A stretch of DNA of 64,000 bases from Arenicella xantha (GCF_003315245.1 NZ_QNRT01000003.1:310947-374946); one strand, 5' to 3'; shown: positions 53,997 through 62,501, counted from the first letter of the stretch. Numbers and translations: made by a program. The notes: generated by a model from the sequence alone, not told the origin.

Positions 53997-55163
53997 ATGA
54001 ACCTACTGATGGTCGAATTTTACAATCAAAATGTTACCAGAATGCTTCCGCTAACCAGAGAAATGATATTGCTTTGCAAGGCTGTGCAATATTGTCGAGA
54101 TGGCACCGAAGATTTAGAGTGGGTTCACGGTAATATTGAAATGGATAAGTTGACCCGGCTTGCGCGCAGGCACGGTGTAATAGGCATGGTGATGCCCTAT
54201 TTAGAACACCGCGCCTGCGAATTTGAAACGTTGATTGCTAATTTAAAGCCACTGCTGGTACGGCAGGTGATTTTAGAAGCATTGAGATTGAAGCAACTGG
54301 AGGGTTTGGTCGGTGCATTTGAGAAACACAATGTTAGTTATGTGGTCTTCAAAGGCCTAGCCGTAAATGCGCAGATGTGTGATGCGCCAATCTCCACTCA
54401 GAGGTTTAGCACCGATATAGATTTACTGGTGAACCCCGCGGACTTTCCGCAATTGGTCAGCATCATGCACCAAAGGGGCTACTACTGCATTGACTGTGAC
54501 AACGCTTCGGATGTCGCGCATTTTGCCTCACATTCTGCAGATGAGTTGGTTAAACGAGGCTTGGTATTTCGACACCAAGACCGCCACGTGGCCGATGTGG
54601 ATGCTCACTGGCGTGTCGCCAATACCTTTTCGCTGCCATTGTCTACCGCCACCGTCTTAGGGCATAAACAGTCGACACAGATTAATGGGGTTAGGGTGTT
54701 TGCACCGAGCTTTGAGCATCACTTTTTGATCTTAACAGTGCACGGCTATCTTGATTACTTTTATCAATTAAAACACTTGGCTGATTTGCATTATGCTATG
54801 CAGCATGCCGAATACAATGAAGCCAAATTGTTTACTCTCGCGAAGGAGTTTGGGATATCACAACATCTAGCTGAAAGCATTGAGCTAGTCCATGTTCTAC
54901 TCGAAGGCAAAGTAAGTGATCTGCGCAACTCATCTCGCTACGTGCGAACCACCATTGAGCGTTATCAGACTCATCACGGTTTGCCGCCGCGAGCGCATAA
55001 ATCGCATGACAACTGGACTCTAATCGACAAGCTTAGCTATATTTTAAGGCAGATTAATACTCGCAGTTGCAAGGCTAGCCTCATTGCACCGATACAGAAC
55101 AGGCTGTTAGTAAAGTTTCAGCAAGTACCTAAGCACGACTCCGTGCAATCACCCATGAGCTAG
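53997..55163 (+). CDS. Nucleotidyltransferase of lasso-type clusters (NTP_transf_5)
   Basis: The 388-aa protein has the uncharacterised nucleotidyltransferase fold (PF14907): F118-K119-G120 followed by the metal-binding R136-F-S-T-D140-I-D142-L-L-V pattern. Members occur in kinase-type lasso peptide clusters, such as that of pseudomycoidin, where they extend the phosphate on the C-terminal Ser. It is followed after 29 nt by the B2 protease gene. The start has only a weak TAGG site; ATG at 54009 is an alternative. Confidence 0.75.
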   Translation: MNLLMVEFYNQNVTRMLPLTREMILLCKAVQYCRDGTEDLEWVHGNIEMDKLTRLARRHGVIGMVMPYLEHRACEFETLIANLKPLLVRQVILEALRLKQLEGLVGAFEKHNVSYVVFKGLAVNAQMCDAPISTQRFSTDIDLLVNPADFPQLVSIMHQRGYYCIDCDNASDVAHFASHSADELVKRGLVFRHQDRHVADVDAHWRVANTFSLPLSTATVLGHKQSTQINGVRVFAPSFEHHFLILTVHGYLDYFYQLKHLADLHYAMQHAEYNEAKLFTLAKEFGISQHLAESIELVHVLLEGKVSDLRNSSRYVRTTIERYQTHHGLPPRAHKSHDNWTLIDKLSYILRQINTRSCKASLIAPIQNRLLVKFQQVPKHDSVQSPMS

Positions 55164-55192
55164 GTTCTCGTTGCGAACTCGGCATTGAACAC

Positions 55193-55669
55193 ATGACACT
55201 AAGAGAAAAAGTATCTTTCGTTTGGCATTTGCCATGGAGGCGCAAGAAGTGGCTTCTTTACTGCTTTGTAAGCTCGGCTCTTGCTTCGTTTGTAGTCAGT
55301 GCTCTGCCATCAAAATACCTAAAACACTTTCTTGGTTACCCACTGCGAAACAAAGAGCTTTGCGTGTTAGCCACGCCTACACAGCTTCTGCATGCTAGGC
55401 AGGTCGCTTCTCTTATGAAGACGGTTTCGAGTAATGTGCCGTGGCCATGTGAATGCTTGGTGCAAGCCTTGTGTGTCAATTGGTTATTGAATCGGCAAGC
55501 GCTGCCATGGGTGACTTACCTTGGTGCAAGCTTAGAAGCAGGCGCCCAGCCTAATATGAAAGCGCATGCTTGGGTGTGCGTTGGGCCCCACACCATTATT
55601 GGTGATAGGAGAGACCAGTTCCCAATTGTGGGCACGTTTACGTCTTCAGACTTATCAGAGTTTGAGTAA
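55193..55669 (+). CDS. Lasso peptide B2-type leader peptidase (transglutaminase-like)
   Basis: The 158-aa protein belongs to Transglut_core3 (PF13471), the family of B2 proteases that cut off the precursor leader and hand the core to the cyclase. The catalytic Cys is C88 in WPCECLVQAL. The His is H125 in KAHAWVCVG, and the closing strand FPIVGTF gives the third position. A basic, hydrophobic N-terminus (VWHLPWRRKKWLLYCF) may touch the membrane. It ends two nt before the convergent binding-protein gene. Confidence 0.85.
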   Translation: MTLREKVSFVWHLPWRRKKWLLYCFVSSALASFVVSALPSKYLKHFLGYPLRNKELCVLATPTQLLHARQVASLMKTVSSNVPWPCECLVQALCVNWLLNRQALPWVTYLGASLEAGAQPNMKAHAWVCVGPHTIIGDRRDQFPIVGTFTSSDLSEFE

Positions 55670-55671
55670 AT

Positions 55672-56805
55672 TCAAGCTATTTGATAAGGGTTTACCCAGC
55701 CTTGTTTCTGCGTGTTTTTCTGGGCTAGGGCATAGTGCTCATGGCAAAGTTCAGGGACGTCATGCTCAGTCAAAGTTTTATTATGCAAAAGCCCCGATTC
55801 GTCTCTACAGACCTCTCGTATGTAGTATTTCGCAGGCATGTTCTTCGCGTCCTGATTAAAACGGGTGCAGCCACGCGGGCCTGAAATTTTCGCATGTTCT
55901 AAGGCGTTAATAAGTGATGCGTATGACTGGTCAGCTGCTGAGTCCAGAGCGTCGACTATTAATTTTACAGATTCGTATGCCATGACAATGTGTGGGTGCG
56001 GCAAGCGCCCTGTTTGTGCCTTAAAATCGGCCGAAAAGCGTTGATACTGTTCGGAGTCGGTTTCATGTGAGCCAACGGTTTTTGTGCCTTCAATACGTGA
56101 CCCCAATTGATTTAAAGTTGGCTCTTCCACAAAGGGTGGCAACGTGAGCAATGGGCTTTCTAGCTCCGCTTGTTCAGCATCACGCAAAAAATTGATCGCT
56201 TCTTTGCTGGAATGGTGCGCGATAATGGCGTCGGGTTCCATTTTATCGAGATACTGAATAAATTCTGAGCAGTCTTCATCGGCACTGTCCATATGAGTTA
56301 CCTGTGAGAGCTTAACATTTGCGCCACCGGCTTCGGCGCCTACTGCCACGGCAAGCGGAACTCCATAGCCGCCATCATGACGAGCATACACGGTAGCCAA
56401 GTCTTTGAATCCCAGTTGAGCGGCGTAATACCCTGTAAGCCATGCGTTTTGCCAAAGCTGATATGAATTCACAAAGACAGATTCGTTTGCAGCCGAATCG
56501 AACAGCACGTCTTCGCCCATGGTGTTGACTAGCAGTGCCGTTTCTTCTGATCTGCACAGCTCATTTACTGATTCAATAAGGCTGGAGTTGAGCGGGCACA
56601 ATACAGCATTGAGGTTTTCGCGAATAATCAAGCCCTGTATTTTATCTTTCAGGAATCCGGCATCTTCATTGTATCCACCGGATTCAAAACATAATTTTAC
56701 CCGATCACTAGAGTCTCCAAGCCCCATTTTACAAGCTACGGGCAGGTCACGGCTAAGGTGGGGTAAGAAGGACGATTGTGGGATGATGATTCCTAAATTG
56801 AACAT
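55672..56805 (-). CDS. Periplasmic-binding-protein fold (UrtA/LivJ-like) without signal peptide
   Basis: The 377-aa protein has the type I binding-protein fold of Leu/Ile/Val, amide and urea receptors: N-terminal NLGIIIPQSS strand, LTGYYAAQLGFKDLATVYA, MEPDAIIAHHS, and a C-terminal SGPRGCTRFNQDAKNMPAKYYI (the G-x-x-x-F-x-x-d-g-h-N segment). It starts directly with the first beta-strand; no signal peptide or lipobox is present. It is probably cytoplasmic, acting as a sensor (as AmiC does) or as a structural partner. First seen after the collar gene on the same strand. Confidence 0.7.
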   Translation of the reverse strand: MFNLGIIIPQSSFLPHLSRDLPVACKMGLGDSSDRVKLCFESGGYNEDAGFLKDKIQGLIIRENLNAVLCPLNSSLIESVNELCRSEETALLVNTMGEDVLFDSAANESVFVNSYQLWQNAWLTGYYAAQLGFKDLATVYARHDGGYGVPLAVAVGAEAGGANVKLSQVTHMDSADEDCSEFIQYLDKMEPDAIIAHHSSKEAINFLRDAEQAELESPLLTLPPFVEEPTLNQLGSRIEGTKTVGSHETDSEQYQRFSADFKAQTGRLPHPHIVMAYESVKLIVDALDSAADQSYASLINALEHAKISGPRGCTRFNQDAKNMPAKYYIREVCRDESGLLHNKTLTEHDVPELCHEHYALAQKNTQKQGWVNPYQIA

Positions 56806-56924
56806 GGGCAGCCGCCTTAATATAGATGGTGGTTAGTTGGTCTGTATTTAATAAAGAGGGAGCAATCAAGGCTCCCTCTAATTAAAGCATTTTTACCTAC
56901 AAAGTCTTATATAGGCGCTTATCA

Positions 56925-57455
56925 CTAGCTTCTTGATGGGTAGAGACCCAGCATTGCTATGCACATATAGATGCCCAAGTAGGGGTTTTTAATGTCTACT
57001 GGCAAACCGCTACCAGAGTTTGCGCACGTAATTGATTCAGCCGCCATAGCCTTATTTTCAGCAGGGACGGGCGCCGCATAGCCAGTGTGACTTGCCAGCA
57101 TATTGCCCAATGGATTGTTCAGGGTTGCGGGTGCTGTTTCGCCGTGAAGAATCACCGTATGATTGTGGGAAGGCAGATTTTGAACTGTAAGTGTCACTGA
57201 CTCGTGACCACCTTTCTGCCCCCAGACTACCGTCTGAAGTCCAGGGCCAGAACCGACCCCCTTCATAACGCGCCCTCTTAAGTCCGGCAAGCCAAACGTG
57301 GTTCTGCCGTCGCCACCAAATTTGGTGCCAAGCAAGGAAAATAGTGCAGTATTACTCGAAATAGCGAGTAGCTGGCCGTCGCATAGGGACCAGCCGCGTG
57401 GTGCAAAATTAAAGCCAACTGGCATAATTTCGCCGATAAATGGATTGCTGCTCAT
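56925..57455 (-). CDS. Phage tail-collar domain protein (MdpB-like)
   Basis: The 176-aa protein is a stand-alone tail-collar (PF07484) protein. It has FIGEIMPVGFNFAPRGWSLCDGQLLAI, then LFSLLGTKFGGDGRTTFGLPDLRGR, then a variable Ser/Gly/Ala-rich tip. Such short MdpB-type proteins are encoded outside prophages in many bacteria and are often secreted or surface-associated; their role is unclear. A strong GGAGGT site is present. It is downstream of the 94-aa acidic protein gene. No other phage gene is nearby. Confidence 0.85.
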   Translation of the reverse strand: MSSNPFIGEIMPVGFNFAPRGWSLCDGQLLAISSNTALFSLLGTKFGGDGRTTFGLPDLRGRVMKGVGSGPGLQTVVWGQKGGHESVTLTVQNLPSHNHTVILHGETAPATLNNPLGNMLASHTGYAAPVPAENKAMAAESITCANSGSGLPVDIKNPYLGIYMCIAMLGLYPSRS

Positions 57456-57513
57456 GATGGATACCTCCGGTTTTGTATCAAGTTAAATTAGTGGTCAATG
57501 CTGATCTAATGAG

Positions 57514-57798
57514 TCAGCCTCCGACCAGTTCCTTTTCTGCGTTCTGTTCAAATGCCTCATGAAACTCCTCAGGCAGCGCTGCAAGAACCATGCTCTTTTG
57601 TTCTTCTTGAGTAGGTGGAGACTCCGCTGTCGGAAGTACAGAGTCGATGTCAATCTCGTCTTTAATCTCATCGGGTAGGTCGTGCAGAATTTGTTGTTTT
57701 GCTATTTCGATGTCACCAGGTTCAACATCGCAATTCTCTAAACACTTTTCTGCGTGTTCTTTTAAGTCATCTGGAAGCTGCGACCGGATAGCCTCCAT
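57514..57798 (-). CDS. Small acidic protein with three LP[DE][DE] repeats
   Basis: From ATG 57798 (GGAAG six nt upstream; a TTG at 57810 is possible) the 94-aa protein is rich in Asp/Glu. It contains three imperfect repeats spaced about 33 residues, each centred on L-P-[DE]-[DE] at residues 8-11, 41-44 and 75-78, with following amphipathic helices. It ends in E-L-V-G-G. C20 and C23 are the only cysteines. I recognise no family. It is the first gene of the minus-strand trio inside the cluster, so it may be a partner, or even a substrate, of the enzymes. Confidence 0.6.
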   Translation of the reverse strand: MEAIRSQLPDDLKEHAEKCLENCDVEPGDIEIAKQQILHDLPDEIKDEIDIDSVLPTAESPPTQEEQKSMVLAALPEEFHEAFEQNAEKELVGG

Positions 57799-58065
57799 AT
57801 TTGCTTCCAAGCTTTTTTAGCATTACTCATTTACTAAGTTCCTCAATATGAATCTGTTAGATGACAAATACATCGTATGCGGCTCAATCAATAACTACAT
57901 GTGTAGAGCAAGAGTTAGCCTCTGCTACTCATTTGAGCATCGTTCGGTTACACAACGCCATTACACGCCATTACATCTGCCTTGTTCTGGTTTACAATCG
58001 AGATTAGGCTAGCCACTTGTTTGTTTAGAATTTGGTCAAATTTTATAGAGGAAAGCTTTTACTCC

Positions 58066-58260
58066 ATGGAACATATACGGTTAATAGGCGCGGTGATTGG
58101 ATTAACGTTGAAACAGCGATATCGACGACACCCAAATGATCAAGCCGTGTCGCGATCTTTTTACTCGCCCTATCTCTTTTTTGCCCATGATTTTGCGAAG
58201 TCGTTGAAAATGTACCCGTTTGCTGGATCTAAATATGCTCGAAATCGGTTGAGGCCATGA
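58066..58260 (+). CDS. Small basic hypothetical ORF upstream of the cyclase
   Basis: A 64-aa ORF with an AGAGGAAAG site about 11 nt before its ATG. The N-terminus has a short hydrophobic stretch (IRLIGAVIGLTL) and is followed by basic and aromatic residues (RSFYSPYLFFAHDF, KYARNRLRP). It lacks the lasso leader pattern. Its stop overlaps an ATG that opens a 13-codon ORF, with the 42-aa ORF next. It is probably at the head of the cyclase operon. Whether it is translated is unknown. Confidence 0.35.
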   Translation: MEHIRLIGAVIGLTLKQRYRRHPNDQAVSRSFYSPYLFFAHDFAKSLKMYPFAGSKYARNRLRP

Positions 58261-58300
58261 AGAGCAGAAAGTCAATGGTGCCGCAAGTGAGGAGGTAGAA

Positions 58301-58429
58301 GTGAAGAGGTTTGAAGGTTTTTTTAAACTCCAACAACATGATAAAACCGTGTGCCAAAGCTTGGGTGATCATAATTTGATTGCTAAATACGGTGTAACTC
58401 AAAAAACACCAATACAGATGAACCCATGA
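58301..58429 (+). CDS. 42-aa ORF coupled to the cyclase, possible precursor or leader ORF
   Basis: GTG start at 58301 preceded by a perfect AGGAGGT (58290-58296), and a stop that overlaps the cyclase start as ATGA. This is the best translation signal in the cluster. Residues 26-37 read L-I-A-K-Y-G-V-T-Q-K-T-P, faintly like the L-x-x-x-G...T part of lasso leaders. Only five residues (I38-P42) follow, with no acid, so it is not a normal lasso precursor. Using T16 as the -2 Thr would put an Asp at core position 6, too early for a known ring. It may be a divergent precursor or a coupling ORF. Confidence 0.55.
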   Translation: MKRFEGFFKLQQHDKTVCQSLGDHNLIAKYGVTQKTPIQMNP

Positions 58430-60276
58430 TCGCAGGCGCCTTTCCGCATGATTTTAGCAATGAAGAAGAGTCTACTAGGCTGGTGGAGGTCGATGATCTA
58501 CTCGATCAGCTATGCGCCACTGATTTCCCAGCTCTGTCGGAATTACCTCATGATACGAGGCAGGTTTACCGAGACAATCGGGTCGCGTTAATTCAGCAGT
58601 CGGTTACCAACACGCTGCCGCAAAGTCTCGCGCATTGTACAGAGACTGGGCAAGTCTGCGTCTGTTGGTCGTATTTAGAAAATCCCGCGGAAATCAGCGG
58701 TCATTTTCTGACTGAATCGGGCTCTAATACAAATGACGCTTCGTTTGTTTTAGCTAGTTATCAAAGGTGGTCGGAGGATTGTCCAAAGCGCATTAAGGGG
58801 GCGTTTGTTTTTGCAATATACGACCCTAAACGTCAGATGTTGCTGTTAGCTAGAGACCGACTGGGCCTCAAACCACTCTATTATTCTGTTGATTCCCCAT
58901 GTTTTCTGTTTGCCTCAAACGCCGCAGCGATAGCTAGATTGGACGGGGTGAACAATCAGCTTTCAAGCGATTGGATAGCGCAACACTTATTCAAGCATTA
59001 CTCTGATAGCTCGAGTACGGGGTTTGCTAACATCAAGAAGTTGCCCGCTGGTCACATGCTAATACTTAAAAGCGAAAATGATGTTGTTAGGCCGAGGGTG
59101 AAGGCTTATTGGCGATTAGAAGAGCTATCCAATAGCTCTGTGCAAGCGACCGAGGCAAGCGACCTTGTTGAAGAATATCGTCGTAGTTTTGACAGAGCTG
59201 TTGCTAAGCGAAGCTTAAGTAATTACCCATTAGGGGTCGAGCTGTCGGGTGGTTTGGATTCTTCTTCGATAATGGCGTCGCTGATGGAACAGTCGCCAAG
59301 CAACAAAATGCACTGTTTTAGCCGCGCTTTTTTTTCATTGGAACCAGAGCCCATCGCAGCGTTAAATCAATGTTACCCGGATGCTCAGTACCATTTATGG
59401 GGTGACCCCGAAAGTACAGGCCTTGCGTACCAAGCGGACTTAGCTCGCTATGTCGAGTTATTTGGCTTACCCGACGAGCACTCATTGGCAATTGGGTGCG
59501 CTAACTTTCTACGGGTTGCTAAGCAAAACAATGTTAAAACGTTGCTAAGTGGTTACGGTGGAGATGAATTTTCAAGCTCTCTAGCACATGACACAGCCCT
59601 GCAATTAGCGGATCAGGGTGATTTTATGGCTCTTTTCACTCGCCTGTCTGGCAACCCTATTAGACGTTTAAAAACTATCTACAACCTAGCATTTCGGCAA
59701 CCAAGTGTATCGAGCTATATGCCGAAAATGCTTAAGTTGGATCATCCCGCCCTCGTGGCCGTGCAGCAGCGCCAACAAGAGTATTCTCTGAGTAGGAGTA
59801 ATACAAAAGATCATAATACACGCATGGTTCAACGATGGCGCCACGGCAATGTGCTGCGTTTGGAGTCTCATACATTAGCGGCGACGGCATTTGGCGTGTC
59901 TTTTCACTGGCCATTTCTGGATGAAGATTTGTTGGCGTGTTATTTTAGGTCGCCAGTAACGGAACGACTTGGTATCGGTAATAAAACTCGCTGGCTGCAT
60001 CGGCGTGCGCTTGCTGGGCGTTTGCCGAAAGCGATTCTTGACAAGAATAATAAAGATGTTGGTGTGCTCCGTAATGGGCAAAACCCTCATGAGACATTTA
60101 TGCAGCGCCTACCTGGTAAAATTGATGTACATTCTGCGCTACAATCAATGGTTGATGCTGAAGAGTTAAACCAGTTTTTAAGCTCGCCCACAAATGAGCA
60201 AAAACAGCAGCCGGCTTATCGACTTACCGCAAAAACAATTTACAGTATCAATGTGTGGCTACACTCCTTTTTTTAA
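58426..60276 (+). CDS. Lasso peptide cyclase, asparagine-synthetase-like (C protein)
   Basis: The 616-aa protein has an N-terminal class II glutaminase-like fold without the catalytic Cys2 (starts M-I-A-G-A-F), with RIKGAFVFAIYD and LLLARDRLGLKPLYYS. The ATP-pyrophosphatase domain carries the PP-loop SGGLDSS at 274-280 and LSGYGGDEF. Lasso C enzymes of this kind adenylate the ring Asp/Glu side chain and close the macrolactam with the core N-terminus. Its start overlaps the 42-aa ORF and the kinase gene follows at 29 nt. A true glutamine-dependent Asn synthetase is less likely because Cys2 is missing. Confidence 0.85.
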   Translation: MIAGAFPHDFSNEEESTRLVEVDDLLDQLCATDFPALSELPHDTRQVYRDNRVALIQQSVTNTLPQSLAHCTETGQVCVCWSYLENPAEISGHFLTESGSNTNDASFVLASYQRWSEDCPKRIKGAFVFAIYDPKRQMLLLARDRLGLKPLYYSVDSPCFLFASNAAAIARLDGVNNQLSSDWIAQHLFKHYSDSSSTGFANIKKLPAGHMLILKSENDVVRPRVKAYWRLEELSNSSVQATEASDLVEEYRRSFDRAVAKRSLSNYPLGVELSGGLDSSSIMASLMEQSPSNKMHCFSRAFFSLEPEPIAALNQCYPDAQYHLWGDPESTGLAYQADLARYVELFGLPDEHSLAIGCANFLRVAKQNNVKTLLSGYGGDEFSSSLAHDTALQLADQGDFMALFTRLSGNPIRRLKTIYNLAFRQPSVSSYMPKMLKLDHPALVAVQQRQQEYSLSRSNTKDHNTRMVQRWRHGNVLRLESHTLAATAFGVSFHWPFLDEDLLACYFRSPVTERLGIGNKTRWLHRRALAGRLPKAILDKNNKDVGVLRNGQNPHETFMQRLPGKIDVHSALQSMVDAEELNQFLSSPTNEQKQQPAYRLTAKTIYSINVWLHSFF

Positions 60277-60305
60277 TCCAAGCGCCGAGAGACCGTCAAT
60301 AATCA

Positions 60306-61220
60306 ATGAACTATTATATTGCCTACGAATTGTATGTTTGCTCAGATGTTGAAATACCTGAGTTATCGCCTTGGTTAAATGGCTCAGAAGAAGAGGCAGA
60401 TGTTCTAATTTGTGAAGCTGATATTCAAAAGGATCAGAAAGAGGCGATTTCGCAGGTAGGCCCTTTTCTATATGTTGACACCAATAACGTCTTTCTCGAG
60501 GTTCCGGATATTGCTCAATTCTGGGTGGAGTCAGGTAGGCGCATCGCTTACCAAATGTCTGAAGGCAGCAGCGAAGAGGACCTTAGGGCTTTTTTGCTTG
60601 GCTCATGTATTGGCGCTTTGTTAATGCAACGCGGCCTTTTTCTATTGCATGGCAGCAGCATTCAAATTGGTGAAGGCTGTGTGGTTTGCGTAGGCCACTC
60701 TACGGCCGGTAAATCAAGCCTTGCTGCAGCGTTTATGCAAGATGGTTATTCAATAGTATCTGACGATGTTTGCGCTATAAGCGCGGAAGGGGAGGTAATC
60801 CCAGGGATTCCCCGCATAAAAATAAACCAAGATATCGCGCAATCACTCAAGATCAACACCGACACTCTTAGAACGGTACGCGCTAACTGTGATGGCAAAT
60901 TTTCGTTACCGCTTGATAAGCAGTTTAGCTCTAAAAGACTGCCTTTACTGGCTATTTATGAAATGTTACCAGAGGTCGGCGAGGTTACCATTTATAATGA
61001 CTTAAACACCTTTGAGTGTTTTTCGGTACTTCAAAAGCACCTTTACCGACCCCGCTATTCAAAGGCCATGGGCAAAGCCCAATTCAACCTTCAGCATTGT
61101 GGTCAAATAGCCGCGAGCACGCGAGTTTCTCGTATTCATCGGCCTAGGTTTCAGCTTACTGTTAAAGAGTTACCAACTCTTATTCTTCAGAACCTGCATC
61201 AATTAAACGAAGCATCGTGA
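60306..61220 (+). CDS. HPr-kinase-like lasso peptide kinase (K protein)
   Basis: The 304-aa protein has an HPr kinase-type P-loop. HGSSIQ (115-120) leads into Walker A G130-HSTAGKSS, and SDDV at 152-155 forms the acidic motif, as in the cores of HprK-like enzymes. In paeninodin-type clusters the homologue phosphorylates the C-terminal Ser hydroxyl of the precursor. The 51-aa precursor candidate at 62613 ends in Ser, consistent with this. It lies between cyclase and sulfotransferase genes. Confidence 0.82.
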   Translation: MNYYIAYELYVCSDVEIPELSPWLNGSEEEADVLICEADIQKDQKEAISQVGPFLYVDTNNVFLEVPDIAQFWVESGRRIAYQMSEGSSEEDLRAFLLGSCIGALLMQRGLFLLHGSSIQIGEGCVVCVGHSTAGKSSLAAAFMQDGYSIVSDDVCAISAEGEVIPGIPRIKINQDIAQSLKINTDTLRTVRANCDGKFSLPLDKQFSSKRLPLLAIYEMLPEVGEVTIYNDLNTFECFSVLQKHLYRPRYSKAMGKAQFNLQHCGQIAASTRVSRIHRPRFQLTVKELPTLILQNLHQLNEAS

Positions 61221-61254
61221 TGTCTGAATTTTCTTGAATTAGTATTTGATAGAT

Positions 61255-62145
61255 ATGTCAAGCGGCAATGTGAAAAATGGTTCTCATGATTTTTTTTGGT
61301 TAGCTTCTTACCCGAAGTCCGGCAATACTTGGTTTCGCATTTTTTTGACCAGCTTATTCAATGGCGAGAACACGCCATTGGATATCAACAGCCTTGGCCA
61401 TGGTCAGGTTCCTAACCTTAGACGTATTTTAGATGAACTAAATGGGTTCGACTCAGTGGATCTTTCATTTGATGAGCTCAATTGTATCCGCACCGAGGGC
61501 TTGCGTTGGCTAAGCCAAACTAACCAGTCCAATGTCTATTATAAAACTCACGCCGCGTATACCTATAACCAAAATAATCGCCCAGTCTTGGGCGGGCGAT
61601 GTGACGGCATTGCGGGTGCGCTGTACTTTATTCGAAACCCCTTAGATGTATGCATTTCTTATGCGCATCACGCCGGCGTCAGCGTTGATAAGTCGATTGA
61701 AGTCCTGGCTAATGGTGAGCTTAAAAGCCAGTCTCTGCATGGCAATATACACATACCAGAAGATGTTCTTTGTTGGTCTCAGAATGTTAAGAGCTGGCTA
61801 TCTACAGAGGATTTGGCAGTCACGGTGATTCGTTACGAAGACATGTTGGTCGAGCCTATGACAACGTTTAGTAAAGCTTGTGAGTTTCTAAATATCGACA
61901 CTGATTCTAAGCAGATTCAACGAGCCCTAGTAAGCTGTAGCTTTGAAAATTTGCAAAAACAAGAGCAGGTGTCTGCTTTTGTCGAAAAGCCTGCTCGCTC
62001 ACCAAATTTTTTCCGCAAGGGCATTGCTGGAGATTGGCAGAATACACTCAATACGGAGCAAATAGACAAAATAGTCGATCGTCACGGCAGCATGATGAAA
62101 CAGTTTGGCTACCTCACTGAACACGGTGTGCCAAAAGTCAGCTAG
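61255..62145 (+). CDS. PAPS-dependent sulfotransferase
   Basis: From ATG 61255 (an in-frame TTG at 61246 is an alternative) the protein is 296 aa. The 5'-phosphosulfate loop is YPKSGNTW at 19-26 and the 3'-phosphate motif is FIRNPLDVCISYAH. The C-terminal FRKGIAGDWQN matches R-K-G-x-x-G-D-W of cytosolic-type sulfotransferases. It has no signal peptide, so it acts in the cytoplasm. It may sulfate a Tyr, Ser or Thr of the peptide product. The cluster contains a second sulfotransferase start in the fusion at 62916. Confidence 0.87.
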   Translation: MSSGNVKNGSHDFFWLASYPKSGNTWFRIFLTSLFNGENTPLDINSLGHGQVPNLRRILDELNGFDSVDLSFDELNCIRTEGLRWLSQTNQSNVYYKTHAAYTYNQNNRPVLGGRCDGIAGALYFIRNPLDVCISYAHHAGVSVDKSIEVLANGELKSQSLHGNIHIPEDVLCWSQNVKSWLSTEDLAVTVIRYEDMLVEPMTTFSKACEFLNIDTDSKQIQRALVSCSFENLQKQEQVSAFVEKPARSPNFFRKGIAGDWQNTLNTEQIDKIVDRHGSMMKQFGYLTEHGVPKVS

Positions 62146-62186
62146 CTGCAAGAATTAGACAATATACTAGGCATCGGTATACTGAT

Positions 62187-62501
62187 ATGAGGTACAAACT
62201 AGTATTAAGAAAAATGACAAAAGAAGACAGAATCTTACAGCGTAACAACGATTTAATTCACGCGAATATGGGTGAAGAAACAGTGTTAATGAGTTTGAGC
62301 AATGGTGAGTATTATGGCATCAACGACGTAGGTTCGACTATTTGGAACTTATTGGAAAATAGCTTGAGTGTCCAGCAGCTAATTATTCAATTGACCGATA
62401 TTTATGGCATCAGTGAAGAGCAATGTAATCGAGAGATCGGAGGGTTTCTCGATGATATGGAAGAAAAGGGGCTATTAATTATTGAAGAACAAGCCAGTTG
62501 A
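62187..62501 (+). CDS. PqqD-like RiPP recognition element (B1 protein)
   Basis: The 104-aa protein is a PqqD/RRE winged-helix domain: ETVLMSLSNGEYYGINDVGSTIWNLLEN followed by QLTDIYGISEEQCNREIGGFLDDMEEKGLL. B1 proteins bind the leader, in particular the aromatic-x-x-P-x-L segment, and present the precursor to B2. An internal ATG at 62214 (MTKEDR) would give a more typical length. The split B1/B2 arrangement, with B2 7 kb upstream, is unusual. Confidence 0.85.
   Translation: MRYKLVLRKMTKEDRILQRNNDLIHANMGEETVLMSLSNGEYYGINDVGSTIWNLLENSLSVQQLIIQLTDIYGISEEQCNREIGGFLDDMEEKGLLIIEEQAS

Noticed and set aside
56925-57455. Tail-collar gene as evidence of a prophage
   Set aside because: No other phage structural, integrase or lysis genes are near; MdpB-type collar proteins are often encoded alone.
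57982-58065. 5' extension of the 64-aa ORF
   Set aside because: The extension precedes the Shine-Dalgarno at 58047-58055 and its start has none; the ATG at 58066 is better supported.
58301-58429. Reading the 42-aa ORF as a canonical lasso precursor
   Set aside because: No Asp/Glu at position 7-9 after any Thr(-2) cut; the 51-aa minus-strand peptide fits far better. Kept only as an unusual candidate.
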